From positions 11,972,744-12,036,743 of the forward strand of contig CM055759.1 of assembly GCA_029465975.1 (NCBI GenBank): 64,000 nt of DNA, in the 5' to 3' direction. Both the position numbers and the translations under genes were made by a program. A model generated the notes under the pieces. The model was not told the origin of the DNA. It was given only the letters and a program-made list of their open reading frames with translations, and ran no database searches. This document shows, in pieces, positions 46,040-56,662 of the stretch. How positions within the stretch are numbered: position 1 is the first letter of the stretch; each line of letters begins with the position of its first letter. This DNA is from Dallia pectoralis (lineage: Eukaryota; Chordata; Actinopteri; Esociformes; Umbridae).

Positions 46040-46380
46040 AATTTAATCCGGTGAGATCCCTTAGATCATGTAACAAAGCTCTTCTCACTATACCCAAAAT
46101 CAATTCCAAATTAGCTTATGGTTCTTTCAGCTCTGGAATGCTTTACCAGTGGAATTGAGGTCTATCACAATATTCTTTTAAAAATAGACTTAAGACTTAT
46201 CTTTTTTCACAAGCTTATAGTTAGATATATAAATATTTTATACAGACAGTATTACTTTGTATGTTTTTATTGTGTATTATGTATGTATTTCTCGTTGGAT
46301 TGCCGGTTTTGTCTTAAAGCATATTGAGTCTATGTAAATCAAATGAAATGTGCTTTACAAATAGACTTGACTTGACTTGT
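46040..46380 (+). pseudogene. LINE C-terminal end with (CTTGA)n tail
   Basis: The plus-strand frame segment SFKNRLKTYLFSQAYS (about 46170-46220) follows a frame-shifted ALECFTSGIEV region (WNALP..L-type block of LINE C-termini). The 3' UTR ends GTGCTTTACAAATAGACTTG followed by ACTTGACTTG repeats, a common fish LINE tail. It is opposite in orientation to LINE V, which it abuts. Confidence 0.6.
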
Positions 46381-48164
46381 TAACGCTCAGGATTTTTAGG
46401 GGAACATGCTTATCCACAATGGCATTGAAGATGCTACAGAATTTATGGATATAAAGAGGGAAATGAGTATAACAAATAGGTATAATGTAAAATATAATCA
46501 TTGCCTCTTGCATTTACAAAGTTTGAAATCCCCTGATTATTTTTTTACAGAAGGATACACACTAAGGGACCAGTCTGGAAGAGACAAGTGTGTGTGTGTC
46601 TGTGTGTCGACCCGAAGGACTTGTGTAATCACAATAAAAGCTCAGCACCCCTGTAGATAGATTTGGAGGGCAAGCGTCTCCACAGAATGACAATGAGGAA
46701 GCGACCTTTGAACAGCAGCTGGCTATGTGTGACAGAGAGACAGATGAAGGGAGAGAAACAAGAGAGATCAAACCACCAAATCACACCTGCTCACACCTGT
46801 TCAGTCTTCCATATGCCAACCACTGAGAGTCTAAAGATGTGTGTGGTGTGTGTGTGTGTCTGAGGAGCGAGACATATTCTATCATATATTAGTCATCACA
46901 ATCAGCCTTCCCAGGTGGTCTCTGTCTTTTATTTCTCCTTCCCTTAGCCTCCATTGCACTTGTTTTACTTTCTCCCTCCTGTGTCCCTGGTAACTCTTCA
47001 CCTCTTTTTAACTCCCACTGTATCTTCCCTTCTCTTTCTCCAACTCAATCTTTTTTCTTCCCTTCTCTTTCTCCAACTCAATCTTTTTTCTTTCCTTCTC
47101 TCCCAACACATAGCAAAGTAATCTAGCGCTTCTTCTCTTTTTGCTATCTGAGGAAAACAGGAGGCTGTCATAGTTGTTGCCATGGAGTCACAACTTGGTG
47201 GTCGTCACGGGAACGCAGACAGAATTAGCATTGAATCAGAATTTTAACCTGATTGTAAATCAGACCCCATGTAGCAGTGTATACCCTACTGTGTTAGAAT
47301 AAAATGTTGATTCTGGAATTAAGTTTGCATGAAGTGGCTTTTCATCTTTTAAACTCTGATTGTATGTATTTTACTCTGTTATTTATTAAAATGTGTAGTT
47401 AATTGTTAAATGTTAAGTAGTTTAACACAAAACATTGGTTGCAATGTCGGTATATTATATTACTAGCTATGAATTTCTAGCTGGATTTTTTAAATTTGAA
47501 TCACCCTCATGTCTCTCCTATGGAAGCCCAGAAGCCAATTGGGAATGTAATTGTTTTGTTTTGGGCCTCGGGCTTTCTCCTACACTGTAATAATTGAAAA
47601 AAATTGATCGCTCCAATAGACTGTGATTTCACATAATTATCACTTAAAAAATTCTCTGAAACGTCTGCCCTCCTGGGATCTTCATGTATGACAGCGGTGC
47701 AGGGAAATAGTGTGACGAATGACAGAACACACAACCTATCAGTCCATGTCACCACACTGGGTTCCACTCCTGTCACAAAAAATCAAGAAAGAGCCAGTGC
47801 AGCGTGCAGACAATTACTGACACAAGACAAATGGCCAGTGGAATAAAATGGCCTGGTCCATCAAATCCCAGTTACTGTTGCATCCTACTGATGGCAGGAA
47901 AAGGATTTGGCATATAAATGCATGGATCCATTCTTATTGGTGTCAGAGGGACATGCTGGTGCTGAATATGTTCCTGGAACACTTAAGGTCACCTGGTTCT
48001 ATTTGAGAAAACATTGGCAACACATCACATCTAAACCATACTCATTCCTTCATGGTTACTGTATACAGTACCTTTAGTCACATTTCCAGCAAGGTAATCT
48101 CACAAAGCAAATGTCTAAGTCCAACCCAGTAGAGCATATAGTGAATGGGAAAACATAAAACACC
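46381..48164. other. No gene recognised; simple repeats
   Basis: Contains TG-rich tracts at about 46588-46610 and 46840-46862, and two and a half copies of a 33-bp pyrimidine repeat at 47020-47105. Frames lack motifs. Confidence 0.5.
47020..47105. repeat. 33-bp pyrimidine-rich tandem
   Basis: CTTCTCTTTCTCCAACTCAA recurs at a 33-bp spacing, then degenerates. Confidence 0.75.
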
Positions 48165-49020
48165 ATTTATTTTATATTTTTATCCAGGGAGACACATTGA
48201 GACTGCGGTCTCAATTGCAAGTGTGCCCTGTGAAAATTGATTCACAAATACAACAACAATTAAAAATATAAACATACAATTAACAGACACACTGACAGTA
48301 TAAAAATCTAACATCATTTTCTTAAACTAACCCATTGACATCAGAGCACATAAATGAACCTCTGACTCGAAACTGTACAACAGATGAGGTGCTTTGCAAG
48401 AAAAGGAAGAACTGCCCGAATTGGTAGTTATAAAGGGTGTCTGTAATATCAATCAATTAATCACATTTATTTTATACAAAGTGCTTTTACAACCACCCAG
48501 CCTGAATCCGACAGAGCATTATCCAGAGTTTGATAATACTATCTAACTCAGCGATCTAGTATTGAAACCAGACAATCTATGTGTTAACAGAGATGATAAA
48601 TATACCGGAAGCCTGTGAAGCAGGGCTCTGTAAACAAAAATAGAATAATGGAGGGATCTACACACTTTTAAGGAGGTCCAGACAACATGAAGGGACCCAA
48701 TTACAGAACTTTCCAACGACTGAAGCAGTCTGGTAAGTCTGGTAAGGTCGTCTGGTGGGATTATAAGAACAACATGTATTTGGTTCAACTAGTATTAAGC
48801 ACAAGCTTTAAATACTTTAGTCAGACTGTAAACTGGCCATAGTAGCATTGATTGTTGGAGCACAAGCGTACAAAATAGTATCGTCGTCATAGAGGTGAAA
48901 TGTAAAATTATTTATAGGTTGACCAATAGCGTTAATGTATATAGTACAAAGAACAGGTCCATGTTCGCAGCATGAATGTACCATCATCCAATCTGCAGAG
49001 ACATTACATTTACATGTACT
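48165..49020 (-). pseudogene. LINE copy X
   Basis: Third copy of the T/V LINE family, with an uninterrupted 3' end (CAGGGAGACACATTGAGACT, AAATACAACAACAATTAAAA). The minus-strand frame 48543-48788 carries IFVYRALLHRLPVYLSSLL, a LINE C-terminal segment. The frame reaching 49239 carries GPVLCTIYINAIGQPINN and LYDDDTILYACAPT, the palm and catalytic box (YDDD instead of YADD). It is 5' truncated near 49020, where DNA-transposon sequence begins. It serves as an empty-site reference for the insertions in T and V. Confidence 0.85.
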
Positions 49021-49024
49021 AACA

Positions 49025-50094
49025 TCCAAGGGCGTAGGTTTGGTCTCAGCTTTGGTGGGGACATTACCCCCCCCCCCCCGAGGTAAGTGAACTTTTACTG
49101 AGAATAATGTCATTATTTCTGCGTTTAGTTGCGACATTAGCCTGTTGCTTTTATAGTACTGTAAAGGTAAACTAGCATCTCCATGTGGGGAGAAATAAGT
49201 GCAGACAAAAATAATTATGTAGTACATGCCGTTCAACATTTAGATGGCAATGCTGTTTGTCAGATTCAGATTCGATATAATGTAGGTTATTTAGCCAATC
49301 AAATTACGGCGTTTCTAGTACCGCCCTCCTGGCCCTGTGGTCGGAATTGACTCTTCGCTAAGCCACGCCCTCCTTAGTTACTGTTGCTACGCCTGTCAAG
49401 CTTTTGAGCCTGGCACGTCTATTTCAGTATGTATGCACCGGTGTCAGACATTCCCAATGAGATATTTAGTCATTTTTGGCGAACAGGTGAAATATCTGAA
49501 AGAGCAAGACAAAAGGGGCTGCAGTATGCATTCGAGGGATATATCCACGACATAATATGCAACCGATTAGAGAATAACGTCTTTAAAATTGAAGCGAAAG
49601 TCGGTCCCAGCGCAAGCAGCAGCTGCATCATACGCTAACCATTCAAGTGGGAAACACACAAATTGAGAAACAGCTATGTTCATGCACAGCAGTAATAAAG
49701 TGTACCTATAATGAACACATGATGACTACTGTTAATAAACTGATTAAGTTCGCATAGCAACATTCATTGGTGTGTTATTCTGGTTACAACACCGGTCCTG
49801 ACACTGATCCCAGGTCAGACTTCAAAAGGCAGTGGATTGATCTCCGGGCAAGCCCCCTGATGTTCCGTCCTTACCGGGAGAGCCGTGATCGGATTGGGGT
49901 ACTCAAGGGTAGGTCGTCGATTAACAAAATGCTGAAATACATTTTAAAGTATTTCAGTGAGCCTCCATATTGCCGTTAATCATCTTATTTTACGTTCAAA
50001 TATATGCATTATGAACAAAGAACCGTCATTTTCTAAGTAATGCTGTGCTGAGTTAGTTAGCTAGCTAGCTAACATAAGCGTTTTTGTTAATCCT
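49025..50094 (+). mobile_element. DNA-transposon left part (GGGCGTAGGTTTGG end)
   Basis: Starts AAGGGCGTAGGTTTGGTCTC and GGTGGGGACATTA, followed by a poly-C tract (49068-49079). Includes GACTCTTCGCTAAGCCACGC (about 49349-49368), whose near complement occurs at 52676-52696 and, more diverged, at about 27508-27530. Short frames at 49429-49638 and 49767-49979 have no firm domain. The sequence is then interrupted by LTR element C. Superfamily not assigned. Confidence 0.5.
49429..49638 (+). CDS. Unassigned transposon-internal frame
   Basis: A 69-codon frame: MYAPVSDIPNEIFSHFWRTG, then ERARQKGLQYAFEGYIHDI and NVFKIEAKVGPSASSS. The basic helix-like segment followed by a GYIHDI motif vaguely recalls the start of SWIM-zinc-finger/YqaJ-type proteins found in some fish mobile elements, but key residues are absent. 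It may be the first exon of a transposon gene. Start choice is uncertain, and so is whether it is coding at all. Confidence 0.25.
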   Translation: MYAPVSDIPNEIFSHFWRTGEISERARQKGLQYAFEGYIHDIICNRLENNVFKIEAKVGPSASSSCIIR

Positions 50095-50735
50095 TGTAAG
50101 GAACTCCCTCTGTTCCAGCAGAGAGGAAAAATCAAAGACATTCTTTGCACCTGTGTTTTCGTCACACCTGTTCAGTGTTAGTTCGTTAGTGTCTGTATAT
50201 AGTTTGGTTGGTGTCTGTCTGTCATTGTTGGGTCATTGTTTAAGGTATGTTTTCTCTGTTTCTCGTTCTGTTCTTTTGTGTGCTTGTTCTCTGTTTCTTA
50301 GAGGGATTATATTTACTGTTAAATGAAACGTTCTGTCACCTGTCTGTTCTCTGTATGATAGTTTGTTCTTGTTCTATGGTTGATAGGTTGTCCATGTTCT
50401 CTGTAGGTTAGTTTGTCCAGGTTTCCTGTCATTTGTTCCTGTGTTTTAGTTAGTCCTTGAGTGTCGGTGCTTGTTAAGGGGTGTGGGTTATTGGGGTTAC
50501 GTTTGTCCGGTTCTTTGTAAGGTCAGTTTGTTTTCATGGTTTAGTTCATGTTCTTTGGGTATTAGGTTCCTGTTATCATTTTCTGTGTTGACCCTTTGTT
50601 TGACTCGTGGTTTTGTGTTTGTTTAAGTTCGATGTTTCAGAGCCTGTCTGCCTGTGACAATGAATAAAAGCCGTTATGGAAAGTTCTCTGCGCCTGTGTC
50701 GCCTACCTGTCATCTGCCCAAAGCAGATTGTTACA
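50095..50735 (+). repeat. 5' LTR of element C
   Basis: 641 bp with a TATATA box at about 50196-50201 and AATAAA at 50663-50668. Its opening (TGTAAGG, later AATCA(A/G)(A/G)GACATT and CACCTGTGTTT) aligns with the LTR of element D. Confidence 0.82.
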
Positions 50736-51410
50736 GAATGACCCAACCCTACTCACCGACACAGCAGAGAAAAGAGGGCTGTTCTGTTGGCTACGAACAG
50801 CCTGACCAGGTGCCATTGTGCTTTCGCCGGTGTGCGATAAGACGCGGTCCGCCTCTCCCTCCACAAGCCTTCGCTCCCCCTTCTCTCTGGTTACCGGCCG
50901 ATTACAAGGCTCTGCGGGAGTGGAGAGAATCACTCCTTACCGAGTCAGAGGAGGAGTCAGAAGAGGAGGAGGGGGACCCCTATACCCTCCAGTTGATTCG
51001 TGCGGTACCTTCAGCAGTTCTGGCCGCACAAGATGGGTACCGCCCCGCAGCACGAGTTGGCTGCCGCCCCGCAGCACGAGTTGGCTGCCGCCCAGCAGGG
51101 ACCACCCGAAATGGCCGCCAATCTGCTAGCGCAGGGACCTGTCTCTCCGCCGTCCTTCACGCCAGCTTCACCGCCAGCCCTGTATGGGGCCATTGTGGAG
51201 GCTTTACGGGAGGATCGGGTGGTCTTCCAGGACTATCTGGCCTGGGTGAAGGAGACTGCGTTTACCCTGGAGGAGGAGAGAGGGTTCTTCGGCGAATTCT
51301 TCGCGTGGCGAGCTCGACGAGGAGAGCTGCCACGGCCGGCATTGACCTAGCTGCTCCCACGGCTTTACCGTCGTGCACCCCACCTTCGTCCAGTCTCAGA
51401 GCTCCCTCCA
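50736..51410 (+). pseudogene. Gag-position leader and middle segment of element C
   Basis: From the base after the LTR the frame reads RMTQPYSPTQQRKEGC, then CFRRCAIRRGPPLPP, LWLPADYKALREWRESL, an acidic run (ESEEESEEEEG) and DPYTLQLIRAVPSAVLA. A frameshift near 51012 follows. A second frame (51000-51350) then holds HKMGTAPQ, two HELAAAPQ-type units and a middle segment (VVFQDYLAWVKETAFTLEEE, GFFGEFFAWRARRGEL), ending at TAG (51348-51350). The FRRCAI-GPPLPP-WLPADY-EWRESL-DP(Y/F)TLQLI series is shared with element D. I know no named domain with this pattern. The gag position and acidic, proline-rich character suggest a structural or RNA-binding role, which is inference. Confidence 0.6.
51030..51105 (+). 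repeat. Degenerate MAAA repeats of element C
   Basis: Two to three 24-bp units (CCCCGCAGCACGAGTTGGCT, reading HELAAAPQ), homologous to the 12-unit array of element D. Confidence 0.75.
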
Positions 51411-51411
51411 G

Positions 51412-51960
51412 TTTCCCAGCCTGAGCCGGTCCCCGTCTCCCAGCCTGAGCCGGTCCCCGTCTCCCAGCCTGAGCCGGTCCCCGTCTCCCAGCCTGAGCCG
51501 GTCCCCGTCTCCCAGCCTGAGCCGGTCCCCGCCTCCCAGCCTGAGCCGGTCCCCGTCTCCCTGCCTGAGCCGGTCCCCGTCTCCCTGCCTGAGCCGGTCC
51601 CCGTCTCCCTGCCTGAGCCGGTCCCCGTCTCCCTGCCTGAGCCGGTCCCCGTCTCCCTGCCTGAGCCGGTCCCCGTCTCCCTGCCTGAGCCGGTCCCCGT
51701 CTCCCTGCCTGAGCCGGTCCCCGTCTCCCTGCCTGAGCCGGTCCCCGTCTCCCTGCCTGAGCCAGTCCCCGTCCCCCTGCCTGAGCCAGTCCCCCTGCCT
51801 GAGCCAGTCCCCCTGCCTGAGCCAGTCCCCGTCTCTCTGCCAGTCCCCGTCTCTCTGCCAGTCCCCGTCTCCCTGCCAGTCCCCGTCTCCCTGCAGGTCC
51901 CAGACCCCGAGCTCACTCCTGACCCCGAGCTCACTCCTGACCCCGAGCTCACTACAGCCT
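51412..51960 (+). repeat. 24-bp PEPVPVSL array of element C
   Basis: About 15 full units (CTGAGCCGGTCCCCGTCTCC) to about 51780, then shortened and degenerate units. In the frame of the middle segment it reads PEPVPVS(Q/L), but the TAG at 51348 precedes it. Long SRSPSPCL and GTGSGRE frames in other registers are shadows. Confidence 0.9.
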
Positions 51961-52158
51961 CCTTGTCTGAGTCTGTTCCCCAGCCTGAGTCTTTTCCCCC
52001 GCCTGAACCCAGCCCGGTTACCCAGTCTGACCCCAGCCCTGTCCTGTTCTCGAGCCCCGTCCAATGCCCAAGGCCGTCATCCTGGCCGAGCCAGTTCCCG
52101 GGCCAGGGACTGCTGCCGGGCCAAGGACTGTTGCCGGGCCAAAGCCAGTTCCCCGGCC

Positions 52159-52246
52159 GCCTGAACCGTGTCCACCGGCGCTGCCGCCTGAACCGTGTCC
52201 ACCGGCGCTGCCGCCTGAACCGTGTCCACCGGCGCTGCCGCCTGAA
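52159..52246 (+). repeat. 27-bp array of element C
   Basis: About three and a half units (GAACCGTGTCCACCGGCGCT), reading PEPCPPALP. It ends directly at the truncated 3' LTR. Confidence 0.88.
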
Positions 52247-52662
52247 TCAGCAGAGAGGGAAAATCAAAGACATTCTTTGCGCCTGTGTTTTCGTCACACC
52301 TGTTCAGTGTTAGTTCGTTAGTGTCTGTATATAGTTTGGTTGGTGTCTGTCTGTCAATGTTGGGTCATTGTTTAAGGTATGTTTTCTCTGTTTCTCGTTC
52401 TGTTCTTTTGTGTGCTTGTTCTCTGTTTCTCAGAGGGATTATATTTACTGTTAAATGAAACGTTCTGTCACCTGTCTGTTCTCTGTATGATAGTTTGTTC
52501 TTGTTCTATGGTTGATTGGTTGTCCATGTTCTCTGTAGGTTAGTTTGTCTAGGTTTCCTGTCATTTGTTCCTGTGTTTTAGTTAGTCCTTGGGTGTCGGT
52601 GCTTGTTAAGGGGTGTGGGTTATTGGGGTTACGTTTGTCCGGTTCTTTGTAAGGTCAGTTTG
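52247..52662 (+). repeat. Truncated 3' LTR of element C
   Basis: About 416 bp aligning with 50116-50531 of the 5' LTR with few differences. Homology stops abruptly at CAGTTTG (52662), followed by DNA-transposon sequence. Confidence 0.88.
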
Positions 52663-52790
52663 GCGGTTTTCGGGCGTGGCTTAGCGTAGGGTCAATTGAT
52701 CCAAATAGAAGCACAAACTCATTACGGAGTTCGCTAAAATATAGGTGGGGACAATTTCATGTTTAAATATTGGTGGGGACACAGTACGCG
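52663..52790. mobile_element. DNA-transposon right part
   Basis: CGGGCGTGGCTTAGCGTAGG and GTCAATTG are the near complement of 49349-49372. Two GGTGGGGACA motifs follow. It is probably part of the same family as 49.0-50.1 kb, though whether it is the same insertion is not proven. Confidence 0.45.
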
Positions 52791-52794
52791 ATTT

Positions 52795-52925
52795 CGGACG
52801 CAGCCATGGACTCTATAAGACCGCTGAAAGTGCCCTGTGGTTTGTGGTCCCAAGACATTAGCAGCAGATCCTTGAAGTCATATAAATTGCAAGGTGGTGC
52901 CGTCTTGAATCTGACTTGTTGGTTC
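52795..52925 (-). pseudogene. Tc1-like transposase C-terminal scrap
   Basis: Within the minus-strand frame 52763-52981, APPCNLYDFKDLLLMSW and GTFSGLIESMA correspond to the extreme C-terminus of the Tc1-like group represented at 42.7-43.2 kb (DLLLMSWxxxPQxTFxGLxESM pattern). About 40 codons survive. There are no termini and no catalytic residues. Confidence 0.6.
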
Positions 52926-53626
52926 TCACTTATGCCATGCACTTTTGCACAGTGGATCTCTCTCGCCTTCACTGCTGTCATATCTGTTCAAATTCTTGAA
53001 TCACTCTATTTGCTTAGGCATGCTTAAATGCTTTTTCCCGCAAAATCCATAGTCATAATCTGTGCACACAAATAACCTACCTGCTAGACACACTTTAATC
53101 TTCATACATCCTCTAGATACTCATAGTATTTTCATATAGTTGTTATTGCCTTATCATTGCCGCTCCACTGACCTACTTATACCTCATCCTGTATTAACTG
53201 TATATTGACTCTCCACTTGATCCTGTATTTCCTTGTTCCATTGCTATTTGCCAGAGGTGGGACAAAGTCATTTTTATGCAAGTCACAAGTAAGTCTCAAG
53301 TCTTTGCCCTCGAGTCCCGAGTCAAGTCAAAGATGAGGCAAGTCCCGAGTCGAGTCACAAGTCAAAGCCAACAAGTCTCAAGTCGAGTCCAAAGTCCTAC
53401 CATTTTAGTTTCGAGTCATTTCAAGTCATCTTACCACAGAAATAAAATTTATACAAATCATGTATGTCTGTAAGATTTGTATTTATTTAAACCTCTTTTT
53501 ATACAATGACATTAATCAAATGCAGTAAAAAAATGAAAATTTAATTTCACAAAAAATTATTGTATTTCAACAGCATATTGCACTAGAACAATGCACAGCA
53601 ACTTCAGTCCTGTATTGTATTGACCT

Positions 53627-54559
53627 TAGGGCTGGACGATATGGCATAATTTTATATCACGATATATTTCTTAATTTCGGTTGATACGATATAATTCCGA
53701 TATCGATATGAACAATATAAAAGCCTCCGAAAAAATGCCATGAACACCCACAACGGATGTCTGTACCTTCAGTCTTCTGAAAAATACATTTGCCAAGTCT
53801 TTGAGCCTCCTATAAAACAAAATAATCTTTTTAGAAATAAAACGGTACAAATAAATTAAAGTTCACCTTTTATTTGATTTTAACCTTTATACAAACAAGA
53901 AAAGTCAAATAAACAATTTTACTCTGAGACTGACCTTATTAATATATTTAACTTTAAACAATAACATAGGCTGATTATATTATTCTTTACACAAAACTTA
54001 TTGCAACAAAACGTGTTCTTATAAACATATCGTTTAACATTCGTGAACATGTTAGACAATGAAGAGGTGAGTTCATGAGTTCCCTACGTGACCGTGGATT
54101 TAAGAGACACGAGAGCGAAGCTCATGAACGCGCATGTCGCAACATGCTCGGAGAATGAGAGTGCTCAAAAGCGCATGTCCATCATGACGTCATGGGCCAG
54201 TCAACGCGGAAGATCCAAGCTCCTATGTTGGCTTTATGCGCTTTTGAGCCTCTCATTCTCCGGCACATTTAGCATCACGCTGAAACCTGAAGTTTATCAG
54301 ATCTCAGAAAGCTGAACCACTTCCCTACCACTGAATTAGTCTTTCCTCTCATATCAACTGTCTGCTTTCTCCTCACTTATGGAAGCTCGTTCAGTCACGT
54401 TTGAATTGCAGTCATGGGCGCTCATTTTGTAGCTTAAACTTGCCATGTTGGAGATCAGCAAAAATATTGAAATATGGAAAATTATTTTAGAAATCATATC
54501 ACCGTTATTGATTTTTTTTTGCGCGATATATATTGATATTGAATTATTGTCCAGCCCTA
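53627..54559. mobile_element. hAT-like element M nested in L
   Basis: Termini TAGGGCTGGACGATAT and ATTGTCCAGCCCTA with an 8-bp duplication ATTGACCT/ATTGATCT (7 of 8; 53619-53626 and 54560-54567). 933 bp, non-coding. The interior has an imperfect inverted repeat (GCTCGGAGAATGAGAG at about 54148 against CTCTCATTCTCCGG at about 54251), each copy flanked by an AAAAGCGCAT-type motif. Confidence 0.88.
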
Positions 54560-54649
54560 ATTGATCTCATATTAAAAAACTGTTTAACTTTCAAATAGAC
54601 ATGGGTCCTTTTAGCCTTAACTTTTTTAAACATGTCATCAATAAAATCC

Positions 54650-54853
54650 TCACTCATTATCACTTCTGAAAAACTGGACCAACCTGATAATATAATTGGA
54701 ATGACTCCATAGAGACGTGTGTGCGTGCGTGTGAGCGTGCCCGTGCGCAGCTCCGTCTGTAATCTTCGACCCGCATGTTTTGCAAATTGCAACTCTTTTT
54801 TTGTCGACTACCTCGTAATTTTTATAGCCAAACGAAACTATCTTCGTTATCAT
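54650..54853 (-). pseudogene. BED-finger fragment of hAT L transposase
   Basis: A 67-codon minus-strand frame. Residues 8-34, FGYKNYEVVDKKRVAICKTC and GSKITDG, fit the N-terminal half of a hAT BED zinc finger (hydrophobic/aromatic lead, C-x2-C). The region that should hold the histidines is replaced by a GHAHTHAHTS run encoded by a TG/CG-rich microsatellite at about 54717-54745. A downstream piece in another frame (MSEDFIDDMFKKVKAK) may be coding residue. No transposase core. Confidence 0.65.
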
Positions 54854-55560
54854 TTTGCCAACTGGAGCGTTGTTGCATGTGCTTCATTGGTTGTCTTGCA
54901 ATGTGCCTGCTTGGATGCTGTCTAATCAAAACAACGTGGGACTACAGTGATTGGATGTCGAATCAAAACAATGTGGGACTACAGTGATTGGATGTCGTGC
55001 AGGCAGCGCGCGTGCTCTCTGCATACATTTTTTTCACAGATGCAGATAAACTGAGAGCGGCGCGGCCGTGTGAACATTTTCTTCCCCAGTTTTCATGGGA
55101 AGTAGCAAGTCTTCTCGAGTCAAAAGGCGCAAGTCCAAGTGAAGTCACGAGTCATTGATGTTCAAGTCCAAGTCGAGTTGCAAGTCTTCGTACATTTTGT
55201 CGAGTCGAGTCTGAAGTCATCAAATTCATGACTCGAGTCTGACTCGAGTCCAAGTCACATGACTCGAGTCCACACCTCTGCTATTTGCACTCTTGTGTTC
55301 TGTGTATTTATTGGGTAACTGTGTGTTGTCCTGCACATTTCTTTCGCCTCATCTTGGCCAGGTCGCCGTTGCAAATAACAATTTCTTCTCAATCGGCCTA
55401 CCTGGTTAAAAAAGGTTAAATAAAAATGACAAAATAAAACATTTATGGGCACTCTGACCAGCCCACAGGTACGCAGCAGGGTGAAATGCAATGCAATTTG
55501 AGTTCCTCCAAAAATCCTTGTCCGTTCGCTCCAGACATGGTAGCCTTCAATGGTCTCGTG

Positions 55561-55850
55561 CATCTAAGTAATGTTATATCTATATTTAATAACATTCATT
55601 GTAATGCATCTAGGTAATGTTATATCTATATTTAATAACATTCATTATATTACATCTAATTAATGTTATATCTATATTTTAATAACATTCATTATAATAC
55701 ATCTAATTTATGTTATATCTATATTTAATAACATTTGTTATAATGAATCTATGTAATGTTATATCTATATTTAATAACATGTATTATAATGCATTTGAGA
55801 AATTTTAAATCTATATTAAATAACATTCATTGTAATGCATCTTTACAATA
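55561..55850. repeat. 46-bp AT-rich tandem, six units
   Basis: Units of GCATCTAGGTAATGTTATAT and CTATATTTAATAACATTCAT. Within a unit AATGTTATA and TAATAACATT form a partial dyad. Confidence 0.88.
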
Positions 55851-56243
55851 AGTTTTATTCTGTGTATTAAGAGACAGCTGTAATGAGTGTCTTAGAGTGT
55901 GTATTACAGTTTTTGTATCGTTTTGGTAGTATAATCGCATATACATGGTAAAACCACACAACTATTAGTACACAACTCCAAACTCATCTCACTTGTGACG
56001 CTGCCAGTCTTTCATTTAAAACTTGCCATAAAAATCTCTCACTACAAAACCATTCATTCAAAACATAAGTTTCTCATTTCATGAGAACTCATGGTTAATT
56101 CACAAATCACAACATAATGATATCTTTTCAGTTTAGTCGTTGTAACAACCAGTCTAAAATCGAATAACAAACAATCCAAAATACATGTTTCAAATCTCCC
56201 TAAGATGTGCTAAAAGTAATATGCTAGAATACTGTAGAAGACA
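55851..56243. other. No gene recognised
   Basis: AT-rich unique-looking spacer before element D. Confidence 0.45.
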
Positions 56244-56248
56244 GATTA

Positions 56249-56662
56249 TGTAAGGGACAGAGCCCTGTCCCTCCATTCTATGGTGGGGCTGACACCTCCC
56301 CCGTTTCCTGAGAGGGAAAAATCAGGGACATTGGAACCACCTGTGTTTCTCTCTCACCTGTTTTGTGTTGTCTTCGTTAGTGCGGGTATTTAAGTTAGTC
56401 CTTGTTTCTTAGTCTGTGCGTATCATTGTTTAAGGTATGTGGGTTTTCTGGTTCTGTGTTTAATGCGGGTTTATGTTTGTATATATTAATGTTGTGGGTT
56501 CTGGGGAGATCTTTAGGGAAGGTGATTTTGATTAGTTGTTTCTGTAGTTTAAGTTCTTGTTTCTAGTGCCTGTTCTGCCTGGATGAGAATAAAAACCCTT
56601 TTTTGGAAAGGATTCTCTGCGATTGTGTCTACTCCTTCTGATCTGCATGGCAGATCCTGACA
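56249..56662 (+). repeat. 5' LTR of element D
   Basis: 414 bp with TATTTAAG at 56387-56394 and AATAAA at 56588-56593. A short inverted motif GGGACAGAGCCCTGTCCC lies just inside the start. Confidence 0.88.
56387..56394 (+). promoter_or_regulatory. TATA-like box in LTR D
   Basis: GGGTATTTAAGTT, about 140 bp into the LTR and about 200 bp before AATAAA; the same box form occurs in LTR E. Confidence 0.5.

Larger units (their letters stand above)
50095..52662 (+). mobile_element. Non-autonomous LTR retroelement C
   Basis: The 641-bp 5' LTR (TGTAAGGAAC to GATTGTTACA) is followed by a repeat-built interior and by a 3' LTR copy that is shortened at both ends (52247-52662). The 3' copy lacks about 20 bp at its start and about 205 bp at its end, so no target duplication can be tested. 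The interior has no pol. It contains a unique leader, degenerate MAAA repeats, a middle segment, a 24-bp array and a 27-bp array, in the same order as element D. GAATGACCC follows the 5' LTR where a primer site is expected. Confidence 0.88.
53252..55280 (-). mobile_element. hAT transposon L (CAGAGGTGG termini)
   Basis: Termini CAGAGGTGGGAC and GTCCACACCTCTG with a perfect 8-bp target duplication CTATTTGC (53244-53251 and 55281-55288). Both ends are dense in GAGTC/GACTC-type motifs (AAGTCGAGTC, GACTCGAGTC), possible transposase-binding sites. The interior keeps a minus-strand BED-finger frame and is interrupted by hAT M. The catalytic domain is not found. Confidence 0.93.
52926..55436 (+). mobile_element. 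LINE 3'-end copy, split by hAT L
   Basis: 52926-53251 plus 55281-55436 together match the 3' UTR of the 24.1-26.2 kb LINE (TTGCACAGTGGATCTCTCTC, ATCTTGGCCAGGTCGCCGTT, CTACCTGGTTAAA). The junction duplicates CTATTTGC, the hAT target. No coding remains. Confidence 0.85.

Noticed and set aside
49429..49638. Firm assignment to SWIM/YqaJ-type transposon proteins
   Set aside because: Resemblance is limited to a short motif from memory; zinc ligands and nuclease residues are absent.
51365..52064. Minus-strand glycine/arginine and serine-rich frames of 195-222 codons over element C
   Set aside because: They are shadows of the 24-bp array, whose multiple-of-three period keeps all registers open. No start context or domain.
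27367..52790. GGTGGGGACA copies at 27.37, 28.80, 49.05 and 52.75 kb as ends of one giant transposon
   Set aside because: The copies are in the same orientation, lie in different contexts and are separated by unrelated elements; independent copies of one family are more likely.
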